This document shows positions 1-5,119 of a stretch of DNA of 5,119 nt, one piece after another; positions within the stretch are counted from its first letter, which is position 1; every line of letters begins with the position of its first letter. The stretch comes from an uncultured Coriobacteriia bacterium. GTDB taxonomy: Bacteria > Actinomycetota > Coriobacteriia > Coriobacteriales > QAMH01. The position numbers and the translations under genes are program-made. A model generated the notes under the pieces. The model made no database searches. It was not told the origin of the DNA and was given only the letters and a program-made list of their open reading frames with translations. The stretch lies in contig CABURF010000105.1 in assembly GCA_902493755.1 (NCBI GenBank), forward strand, positions 1 to 5,119. The letters run 5' to 3'.

Positions 1-1317
1 GACATCTTCATCGAGGGCATCTGCTATGTCTGTGGCCAATGGTTTGTGCGCCTCATGCAGATGCTCGTCGTCCCGCTCGTCTTCTGCTCGATCGTCTGCG
101 GTGCAGCATCCATGAGCGACCCCAAGATGCTCGGCAAGGTCGGCATCGGTACCATCGCAATCTACTTGCTCACCACGGCGCTTGCCGTCATCATCGCCAT
201 CATGCTTGCCGAAATCTGCAAGCCGGGCATGGGGCTTGACATGGCAGCCGTCGTCGCCGTCGAGCCAACCGTGACAACAACCGAGCAGACCTTCGCCGAC
301 ATGCTCATCAACATCATCCCCAAGAACGTCGTAACGGCGATGAACAACGGCGACATGCTTCCCATCATCTTCTTCGCCCTCATGCTCGGCTTCATCTTGG
401 GACGCCTTGGCAAGAAGGTCGCCACGGTCAATCGCTTCTTCACGCAGTTCAACGCAATCATGATGAAGATGATCGGCGTCATCTTGCGCGTCGCCCCCAT
501 CAGCATCTTCTGTCTCATCACGCGCACCTTCTGCAATCTGGGCATCTCGGGTGTGCTGCCCATGGTCAAGTTCATCGGCACCGTGTACCTCGGACTTGCC
601 GTGCAATTGCTCGTCGTTTACATGCTCATCCTCTTCATCGGCACGCGCCTCAACCCCTTCCACTTCCTGCACAAGTTCTGGCCAGTCATGGCATTCGCGT
701 TCTCCACGAGCTCGAGTAACGCCACTATCCCGCTCAACATGGAGACACTCGAGAAGAAGATGGGCGTCGATAATCGCGTCGCCTCCTTCACCATCCCGCT
801 GGGTGCCACCATCAACATGGACGGTACCGCCATCATGCAAGGCGCCGCCGTCGTCTTCATCGCCCAGGCATTTGGCATTGACCTCACGTTCGCCGCACTC
901 GTCACCGTCGTACTCACGGCCGTGACCGCCTCCATTGGCACGGCCGGCGTACCCGGCGTGGGTACCATCATGCTCGCCATGGTCTTCGATTCCATCGGGC
1001 TTCCCGCCGAGGGCGTTGCGATGATTATGGGCATCGACCGCCTCCTCGACATGGGTCGCACCGCCATCAACATCACAGGCGATGCCGTCGTCACGACCGT
1101 CATGGCGAACTTTGTCGGGTTGCTCGACAAGAACGTGTATCGCAACAAAGACTACGGCGCAATCAGCGAGTCGGAACTCGACGCACCAACCGACCCCATC
1201 GATTATGATGAGTTTACCGAGCATGGTGATCCCACCGAAGTTGGCGAGCAGGGAGAGCCGGATCGATTCAAGGACATGGACTACCCAACCGTCGGCAAGG
1301 GAGCAGACAATGAGTAA
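1..1317 (+). CDS. Dicarboxylate/amino acid:cation symporter (GltP/GltPh-like), 5' partial
   Basis: Inner-membrane secondary transporter that imports an acidic amino acid or C4-dicarboxylate with Na+ or H+. The frame is open from base 1, and the codons before the first Met (46) already match the family, so the true start lies upstream; 438 residues are visible and roughly TM1 is missing. Seen in order: the MLVVPLVF segment of TM2; the serine-rich re-entrant loop HP1, STSSSNATIP (703-732); the NMDGT cation/substrate motif in TM7 (814-828); the HP2 motif GTAGVPG (937-957); and TM8 with DRLLDMGRT and NITGD (1036-1083). By family knowledge, the Asp at 1048-1050 holds the substrate amino group. The Arg at 1057-1059 pairs with a side-chain carboxylate, which argues for aspartate/glutamate or dicarboxylates and against neutral substrates. 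About 57 codons after TM8 (1144-1314) form an unusually acidic, probably cytoplasmic tail. The gene overlaps the next by 8 bases. Family assignment is secure; the exact substrate is not. Confidence 0.95.
   Translation, partial: DIFIEGICYVCGQWFVRLMQMLVVPLVFCSIVCGAASMSDPKMLGKVGIGTIAIYLLTTALAVIIAIMLAEICKPGMGLDMAAVVAVEPTVTTTEQTFADMLINIIPKNVVTAMNNGDMLPIIFFALMLGFILGRLGKKVATVNRFFTQFNAIMMKMIGVILRVAPISIFCLITRTFCNLGISGVLPMVKFIGTVYLGLAVQLLVVYMLILFIGTRLNPFHFLHKFWPVMAFAFSTSSSNATIPLNMETLEKKMGVDNRVASFTIPLGATINMDGTAIMQGAAVVFIAQAFGIDLTFAALVTVVLTAVTASIGTAGVPGVGTIMLAMVFDSIGLPAEGVAMIMGIDRLLDMGRTAINITGDAVVTTVMANFVGLLDKNVYRNKDYGAISESELDAPTDPIDYDEFTEHGDPTEVGEQGEPDRFKDMDYPTVGKGADNE
1297..1303 (+). promoter_or_regulatory. 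Ribosome-binding site of the hydrolase gene
   Basis: AAGGGAG lies 6 bases before the ATG at 1310, inside the last codons of the symporter gene. It decides the hydrolase start. The same frame is open further upstream with a Met at 1082, but that stretch is a shadow of the symporter, has no hydrolase homology and has no comparable site. Ribosomes ending on the symporter stop (1315-1317) are placed to reinitiate at 1310. Confidence 0.8.
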
Positions 1318-2134
1318 CTACCAAGTTGAGGACCTGATTCTCGAGCATGACGAGAAGAGCATCTTCGGCCGCATTTATCTTCCCGATGAAGCCGCGAATG
1401 GCAAGCGCGTGCCGCTCGTGATCTGCGCACACGGCTTCGGCGGCAACAACGAGTCCTGCGAAGCCTACGCACGCGAGTTCGCAAAACGCGGCTATGCAGC
1501 CTACTGCCTCGATTTCTGTGGCGCAGCTAACTCCAGGTCAAGTGGCGACACGAGCGAGATGACCATCTTCACCGAGCAGGTGGATATGGAGGATGCCTAT
1601 ACGGAGCTCGCGGAGCTCAGCTACGTCGACCTCAATAACGTCTTCCTCTTTGGCATGAGCATGGGTGGCGCCGTCGCCGCACTTGCCGCCGCAAGCAAGA
1701 GCAACCTCATCAAGGGACTTATTCTGCTTTACCCCGCCTTCAGCATTCCCGGTGATGTGCGACGCGCATGGCCCAATCGCGATAAGTTTCCTGAGACCTT
1801 TGGCATCTTCAACGCCGAGGTCGGGCGTGCCTTCATCGAAGCAATCTATGACTTCGACTTTTACGATCATATCGTCAAATATGCCGGTCCCGTGCTTATC
1901 TTGCATGGCATGAGTGACGACATCGTCGCATCGGGCTATTCCGTACGCGCCGTCAACATCTACCCGCATGCAGACCTCGAGCTCATCGGAGAGGTCGGTC
2001 ACGGCTTTACGGGCGGCGCCTTCAAATACGCCGTGCGCAAGATCGTCGGCTTCCTCGATGAGGAGGCTGATCTTCCCGACGAGTCAGGCCTTAACGGCGA
2101 CCTGAACTTCAAGGGTGGCGGGATGTTCGGCTAA
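1310..2134 (+). CDS. Alpha/beta-hydrolase, cinnamoyl/feruloyl-esterase-like
   Basis: A 274-residue cytoplasmic serine hydrolase with no signal peptide. An early beta-strand pair is followed by HGFGG (residues 41-45, oxyanion-hole region), the nucleophile elbow G-M-S-M-G-G with Ser117, an insert or lid at about 145-190, HGMSDD (199-204) with Asp203 as the likely acid, and GHGF with His231 as the catalytic base. The complete triad predicts activity on ester or related bonds. The layout resembles the Est1E/cinnamoyl-esterase group of gut bacteria, but the substrate cannot be read from sequence. The start is chosen from the AAGGGAG site 6 bases upstream. It overlaps the symporter gene by 8 bases, so it is probably its operon partner. 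The tail after about residue 250 is Gly/Asp-rich and ends GGGMFG. The last Gly codon and the TAA stop fall inside the left arm of a large palindrome. Alternatives in the superfamily, such as lysophospholipase-like or dienelactone-hydrolase-like enzymes, cannot be excluded. Confidence 0.88.
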   Translation: MSNYQVEDLILEHDEKSIFGRIYLPDEAANGKRVPLVICAHGFGGNNESCEAYAREFAKRGYAAYCLDFCGAANSRSSGDTSEMTIFTEQVDMEDAYTELAELSYVDLNNVFLFGMSMGGAVAALAAASKSNLIKGLILLYPAFSIPGDVRRAWPNRDKFPETFGIFNAEVGRAFIEAIYDFDFYDHIVKYAGPVLILHGMSDDIVASGYSVRAVNIYPHADLELIGEVGHGFTGGAFKYAVRKIVGFLDEEADLPDESGLNGDLNFKGGGMFG

Positions 2135-2285
2135 GCGCAACGCGGGCTTGCTTTCGCACCCGATGGGCGAATCATGCAATGCCGCTGCGGAACTCGCGCG
2201 CACAAACCGCGCGCTCAAACAGTCCTCGCAAGGGCGCATTGCATGATTCGCCCATCTGCTCAAGATGCCCGCGTTGCGCTTAGCC
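2129..2285. repeat. 157-base nested inverted repeat between convergent genes
   Basis: Outer arms 2129-2147 and 2267-2285 are perfect 19-bp reverse complements; each end reads GGCTAAGCGCAACGCGGGC inward. Inside them is an asymmetric internal loop, 14 bases on the left (2148-2161) and 10 on the right (2257-2266). It is followed by perfect 21-bp inner arms (2162-2182 and 2236-2256) and a 53-base apical segment. The bases just outside (C2128 and T2286) do not pair, so the ends are sharp. No target-site duplication is visible in the flanks. The structure could form a long hairpin in either transcript, or a cruciform in DNA. It may act as a two-way transcript-end or RNA-stability element for the converging operons, or be a palindromic repeat of the REP/MITE type. 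Neither is proven. There is no U-run directly after either arm, so it is not a textbook intrinsic terminator. Confidence 0.92.
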
Positions 2286-2347
2286 TCCCAAGTTATTTAT
2301 CTTAGTAGCAGCAATAAGACAAAACTGCTCCGGTCACTCTTGTCTCA
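2135..2347. other. Convergent intergenic region
   Basis: This 213-base gap is the only non-coding stretch of note. It holds the bulk of the nested palindrome (to 2285), then an AT-richer spacer (2286-2312, including AGTTATTTATCTTAG) that stands out from the GC-rich surroundings, then the hairpin next to lutC. I see no credible small gene, tRNA or promoter in it. Confidence 0.8.
2195..2213. repeat. GC-only hairpin at the tip of the palindrome
   Basis: CGCGCG (2195-2200) pairs with CGCGCG (2208-2213) around a 7-base loop, CACAAAC. A one-base-shifted alternative pairs GCGCGC 2196-2201 with 2209-2214. The rest of the apical segment (2183-2235) pairs only partly; TGCG at 2186-2189 can pair with CGCA at 2227-2230. 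The hairpin would cap the long nested stem. Confidence 0.6.
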
Positions 2348-2349
2348 TT
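2313..2349 (-). terminator. Candidate weak 3'-end hairpin of the lut transcript
   Basis: In the minus-strand transcript, bases 2349-2338 pair with 2313-2324 as a 12-bp stem, including two G-U wobbles (2346 with 2316, 2339 with 2323), around a 13-base loop. The stem starts inside the lutC stop codon (2350-2348). On the plus strand the wobbles become A-C mismatches, so the fold favours the lut direction. The stem is AT-rich and no clear U-run follows, which makes efficient intrinsic termination doubtful. It could instead be an mRNA 3'-end element used together with the large palindrome downstream. Confidence 0.3.
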
Positions 2350-3085
2350 AGTCCTGACTATGCAGGCCGCGCCCCTCGATGACGATGTAGTGAACCGCCA
2401 TCGGGCCGTGAACGCCCTCGACGCGCACGAGCTCGATGTCCGCCGTCGCTGACGGACCGCTGATGAAGCAGACTTGCGAGGGTAGGTTCTCGCCCGCTGG
2501 GGCACCCTTCTCGTCAAGCACCGCAAGCCAGTCGCCCATTGTCGCCTTTACGTCGCTCGCATTGACGATGGCGATGTGGACGGTCGGCAGCAGGCTGATG
2601 GAGCGGCCACATTTCTCGCTGCACGATTGGACAATGGTTGCGGTCTCTGCGATGCCACCCTGGGCAAACGTGATGCCGTAGCGTGCGACATTGCATGCAT
2701 CGACCATGGCATCACGACCGGCCGTTGCGTCCCAACGCGTAAGGGCCGTGACTGCGTCGCACTTCTCGAGTGCAGCGGGGATGTGCATTTTCTCGATGCG
2801 GTGGTCATCTGCATAGACGACCGAGCCAGCCTCGTCATCTGCCTTGATAATATCGACAATCGCCTGGGCAACCTCCGTCGACTTGCAACGATGCACGCCC
2901 ACTTGTACTTTCTGCGCCTCGTCGACAAACATATCGACGAGTTGGGGATGGTCGAGACCGTCGGTGAGACGCGCGGGAGGATTCTTTGCGTAGTCGAGGG
3001 GCTCGACGTGCTGCGGGACGTCCTCGTGTCCCAGTTGCCTTGAGATGGGAGCCAGGAAGCTCTCGAGTGTCGCACGCTCCATCAT
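2348..3085 (-). CDS. lutC: LutC, LUD-domain subunit of L-lactate utilisation
   Basis: A 245-residue cytoplasmic protein of the LutC/YkgG family, the third subunit of the LutABC system that oxidises L-lactate to pyruvate. The LUD domain fills about residues 60-240. It shows the family signatures GGIAET (143-148), P-T-V-H (167-170), ISGPSATADIE (208-218) and GVHGP (224-228). There is no iron-sulfur cysteine cluster, as expected for LutC. The start at 3085 is preferred because its ATG overlaps the lutB TGA as ATGA and AGAAGG (complement of 3093-3098) lies 7 bases upstream; a second Met codon follows directly. It is the last gene of the operon, and its TAA begins a small hairpin. Length is normal for the family. 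I see no frameshift or missing motif. The assignment rests on both the motifs and the lutB neighbour. Confidence 0.95.
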   Translation of the reverse strand: MMERATLESFLAPISRQLGHEDVPQHVEPLDYAKNPPARLTDGLDHPQLVDMFVDEAQKVQVGVHRCKSTEVAQAIVDIIKADDEAGSVVYADDHRIEKMHIPAALEKCDAVTALTRWDATAGRDAMVDACNVARYGITFAQGGIAETATIVQSCSEKCGRSISLLPTVHIAIVNASDVKATMGDWLAVLDEKGAPAGENLPSQVCFISGPSATADIELVRVEGVHGPMAVHYIVIEGRGLHSQD

Positions 3086-4569
3086 GCACCGCCCTTCTGG
3101 TCCTTGTCCTCGCGCGCCTGCGCACGCTCCTTGGCGCGTGCGGCGTTATGCTCGGCCAGCCAGGTGCGGAAGCGATACGGCGCGATGACGTCGAAGTCAC
3201 GTGACGAGGTCCAGCTGCCGAGCACCGGAATCCAGGCACTGCGCTCGTCGAGCGACAATCCGCCGCGCGCAAGGATGTTCATGACGGGACGCCCGAGGCG
3301 CATGAGCGCCATGTACAGCGGACTGTTCGACCACATGGCCTGCATGGCCTTGAAAATGGGAACCTCGATCTTGTTGTTCTTCCCCTCGTCGACAATCGCA
3401 ATGCGATGGTCACGCACGAGGTCGTGAATCGGAATGCGCACCGGACAATGCTCGCTGCAGGCACCGCATAGCGTGCAGGCGAATGTCATCGCCTTGGCGT
3501 TGGCATCGTCGTAGCCCACGAGTTCGGGCGTAAGCACAAGACCCATGGGGCCTGGGTAGATGGAGCCGTAACCGTGCCCGCTGATATGACGATACACGGG
3601 GCAGATGTTGAGGCAGGCACCGCAACGGATGCAGCGCATCATGGGCTCGAACTCGGTATCGAGCAGCTCGTGACGCCCGTTGTCCATGATGATGTAGTGG
3701 ACCTCAGCCGGTCCATCTAGCTCGCCATCACATCGTGCGCCGGTATCTACGCTGAAGTACGCCGTCATCTTGGAGCCAACCGCGCTCTTGGGGAGCAGCG
3801 TCATGAAGATATCGAGGGACTCGAGCGTGGGAACGATGCGATCGATGCCGACGAAGACGATCTGCACCGGCGGATAGCTATCGACCATGCGGCCATTGCC
3901 CTCGTTGGTGACAAGTGTCACCGAACCGGTCTCGGCCACGGCCATATTGCAGCCGCGTATGCCTACCTGAGCGTCGAGGAATTCCGGACGTAGCATCCCA
4001 CGAAGGAAATGCGTGATATGCTCGGGGACATTGTCACCGTCATAGCCGCATTTCTTACGATAGAGCTCGGCAATATCGTCGCGCGTGTGGTGCAGCGCGG
4101 GCACGACGATATGCGAGGGCATATCACCCGCCGTCTGCAGGATGTTCTCGGCGCAATCGGTCTCGATGACCTCGACACCCGCCTCCTCGAGCACGTGGTT
4201 GAGGCCGATTTCCTCGGTCATCATGCTCTTGGACTTGACCGCCTTGAACGCCCCATGGTTTTCGAAGATGTCGAGTGCTTCCCAGAGTGCCTGGGCACCC
4301 GTCGTCGCGAAGTGCACGTGCACGCCATGGTCACTCGCGTTTTGCGCGAACTGCTTCACATAATAGTCGAGGTTTTGGGCAACATGATCGCGAATGCGCG
4401 CTGCCGTCGTACGCAAGCCCTGCCAATCCGGCTCTGCCTCGACGAGCGCAGCGCGCTTTTGATAGAAGGTCTCCTGTGCCGTCTGGATTGCCTGATGCTT
4501 GAAGTCATCCTCGACACACTTGGCAGCGCGCTCGCGCAGTGACGCTTCGATGTCATATAGAATCGCCAT
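3082..4569 (-). CDS. lutB: LutB, LUD-domain iron-sulfur subunit of L-lactate utilisation
   Basis: A 495-residue cytoplasmic electron-transfer subunit of the LutABC complex. An N-terminal helical part (1 to about 75) leads into a LUD domain (about 75-300) with A-E-T-G-S (212-216). A bacterial ferredoxin-like region follows with two cysteine groups. The first is C313-I-R-C316-G-A-C319-L-N-I-C323-P, followed by the family-typical VYR and GHGYGSIYPGPMG. The second is C365-T-L-C368-G-A-C371-S-E-H-C375-P. Together they should bind two [4Fe-4S] clusters, by family knowledge. A helical C-terminal domain (about 377-495) ends in a charged Lys/Arg/Glu-rich tail. All cluster cysteines are present and the length is close to known LutB/YkgF proteins. 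The start at 4569 has GAGGGAG (complement of 4575-4581) 5 bases upstream and lies 2 bases after the lutA stop; the stop overlaps lutC. The natural electron acceptor of the complex is not evident here. Confidence 0.96.
   Translation of the reverse strand: MAILYDIEASLRERAAKCVEDDFKHQAIQTAQETFYQKRAALVEAEPDWQGLRTTAARIRDHVAQNLDYYVKQFAQNASDHGVHVHFATTGAQALWEALDIFENHGAFKAVKSKSMMTEEIGLNHVLEEAGVEVIETDCAENILQTAGDMPSHIVVPALHHTRDDIAELYRKKCGYDGDNVPEHITHFLRGMLRPEFLDAQVGIRGCNMAVAETGSVTLVTNEGNGRMVDSYPPVQIVFVGIDRIVPTLESLDIFMTLLPKSAVGSKMTAYFSVDTGARCDGELDGPAEVHYIIMDNGRHELLDTEFEPMMRCIRCGACLNICPVYRHISGHGYGSIYPGPMGLVLTPELVGYDDANAKAMTFACTLCGACSEHCPVRIPIHDLVRDHRIAIVDEGKNNKIEVPIFKAMQAMWSNSPLYMALMRLGRPVMNILARGGLSLDERSAWIPVLGSWTSSRDFDVIAPYRFRTWLAEHNAARAKERAQAREDKDQKGGA
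3093..3098 (-). promoter_or_regulatory. Ribosome-binding site and ATGA junction for lutC
   Basis: On the minus strand AGAAGG lies 7 bases before the lutC ATG, inside the last codons of lutB. The ATG (3085-3083) shares bases with the lutB stop TGA (3084-3082). This is the typical layout for termination-reinitiation coupling, giving matched amounts of LutB and LutC. Confidence 0.7.
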
Positions 4570-4571
4570 GG

Positions 4572-5119
4572 TTACTCCCTCGCATCCAAAATCTGCGCGA
4601 TATGCATGACGTGGATATCACGATCGAGCGCTCCCTGCGCGCGCAAACGCGCAAGCGCGCCCTTGATGTTCATGAGACAGGGCACGTCGGCACCGCATAC
4701 GACATCGGCGCCTGTCTCGATGATGGTCGCGCACTTCTCCTTGACGATCTCCGCCGAAATCTCCGGCTCCTTGAAGGAGAAGGTTCCGCCAAAGCCGCAA
4801 CAGCGCTCGGCATGCACCATCTCGATGTACTCGAGCCCCTCGACGGCCTTGAGCAGTTGCAGAGGCTGTTCTTCGATACCGAGAAAGCGCGTGACATGAC
4901 AGCTCTTGTGGTAGGTGACCTTATGATGAAAGCTCGCGCCCACATCGATCGTATGCAGCTGATTGACGATGAAATCGGTGAACTCGAACATGCGCGGTCT
5001 GATGCGCTCGAGCTTGTGCAGATACTCCACATCCTCGAGCACCGTGGGGTAATCGTTGATGATGGCGTTCATGCACGAGCCCGTAAGCGAGACAATCGTC
5101 TCGTATTGGTCAAGGTCAT
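4572..5119 (-). CDS. lutA: LutA, CCG-domain iron-sulfur oxidoreductase subunit, 5' partial
   Basis: The C-terminal 181 complete codons of LutA/YkgE, the CCG-domain subunit of the L-lactate oxidation complex, related to GlpC and the heterodisulfide reductase HdrB. The frame stays open to the window edge and the codons before the internal Met at 5072 already fit the family, giving S-L-T-G-S-C just upstream of that Met. The true start is therefore outside, with about 60 residues missing by family length. Visible are the Cys of TGSC (5073-5075), ending the first CCG repeat, and the second repeat: YHKSCH (Cys codon 4899-4901), then 32 residues later CCGFGGTF (Cys codons 4797-4802), then C-G-A-D-V-P-C-L-M-N-I (Cys codons 4695-4697 and 4677-4679). 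The first of these last two cysteines seems extra compared with LutA relatives I recall. lutA is upstream of lutB with a 2-base gap, so the operon promoter must lie beyond the window. Confidence 0.94.
   Translation of the reverse strand, partial: DLDQYETIVSLTGSCMNAIINDYPTVLEDVEYLHKLERIRPRMFEFTDFIVNQLHTIDVGASFHHKVTYHKSCHVTRFLGIEEQPLQLLKAVEGLEYIEMVHAERCCGFGGTFSFKEPEISAEIVKEKCATIIETGADVVCGADVPCLMNIKGALARLRAQGALDRDIHVMHIAQILDARE
4575..4581 (-). promoter_or_regulatory. Ribosome-binding site of lutB at the lutA stop
   Basis: On the minus strand GAGGGAG is made of the last lutA codons and abuts its TAA (4574-4572). The lutB ATG follows after a 5-base spacer. Site, stop codon and start codon are compressed into about 15 bases, so lutB translation is probably tied to ribosomes finishing lutA. 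Confidence 0.75.

Noticed and set aside
162..1148. Minus-strand open frames of 139 and 176 codons opposite the symporter
   Set aside because: They have Met/Ser/Thr-rich composition typical of antisense shadows of a GC-rich membrane-protein gene.
1604..1620. Short direct repeat GGAGCTC twice in the hydrolase gene
   Set aside because: It encodes an E-L-A-E-L helix and is too short and too compatible with coding to be a separate feature.
2129..2285. Integron attC-like site, suggested by nested inverted repeats just after a gene stop with CAAC/GTTG near the ends
   Set aside because: The ends do not match the RYYYAAC/GTTRRRY core sites, the arms pair perfectly without the expected extrahelical bases, and no integrase or cassette array is visible.
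2122..2292. MITE or IS remnant with target-site duplication
   Set aside because: The flanks GATGTTC and TCCCAAG are not direct repeats and there is no transposase fragment. A repeat-family origin stays open only as a hypothesis.
2267..2300. Textbook intrinsic terminator at the palindrome
   Set aside because: No U-run follows either outer arm; the T-rich stretch on the right begins several bases after the stem and is interrupted.
2689..2697. CATTGCATG inside lutC resembling part of the inner palindrome arm
   Set aside because: Only 9 bases match and they encode normal lutC residues; this is likely chance.
4009..4542. Plus-strand open frame of 177 codons opposite lutB
   Set aside because: It mirrors lutB codon structure, has no recognisable domain and no convincing ribosome-binding site, and lutB is certain.
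4636..4660. GCGC-rich alternating stretch that looks palindromic
   Set aside because: It lies within lutA and encodes an Ala/Arg/Leu helix; the pattern follows from codon use in a GC-rich gene.
4572..5072. LutA starting at the Met at 5072
   Set aside because: The frame is open to the window end and the upstream codons encode the conserved TGSC cluster region, so this Met is internal.

Overview
The window is GC-rich bacterial chromosomal DNA with five protein genes in two convergent blocks. I see no RNA genes, insertion sequences or CRISPR arrays. High GC, tight gene packing and the gene content would fit an actinobacterium, perhaps of the Coriobacteriia. That placement is a weak inference, because nothing here is a taxonomic marker.

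Left block (+ strand, 1-2134): the 3' part of a dicarboxylate/amino acid:cation symporter of the GltP/GltPh family, cut by the window start. It overlaps by 8 bases an alpha/beta-hydrolase of the cinnamoyl/feruloyl-esterase-like kind. The overlap and a strong internal ribosome-binding site indicate co-transcription and probably coupled translation.

Right block (- strand, 2348-5119): a lutA-lutB-lutC operon for L-lactate oxidation to pyruvate. lutA is cut by the window end. lutB starts 2 bases after the lutA stop, and lutC overlaps the lutB stop by 4 bases (ATGA). The three proteins are expected to act as one cytoplasmic iron-sulfur oxidoreductase. LutA has CCG-domain cysteines, LutB has a LUD domain plus two CxxCxxC-type clusters, and LutC has a LUD domain.

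Between the blocks (2135-2347) lies the one striking non-coding object: a 157-base nested inverted repeat (2129-2285). It has a perfect 19-bp outer arm, a perfect 21-bp inner arm and an apical segment with its own GC-only hairpin. The outer left arm contains the last sense codon and stop codon of the hydrolase. A smaller, AT-rich hairpin lies directly at the lutC stop and pairs fully only in the lut transcript. The palindrome may insulate or stabilise the 3' ends of the two converging transcripts, or it may be a member of a dispersed palindromic repeat family. Sequence alone cannot decide. The remaining genes look like ordinary metabolic functions.
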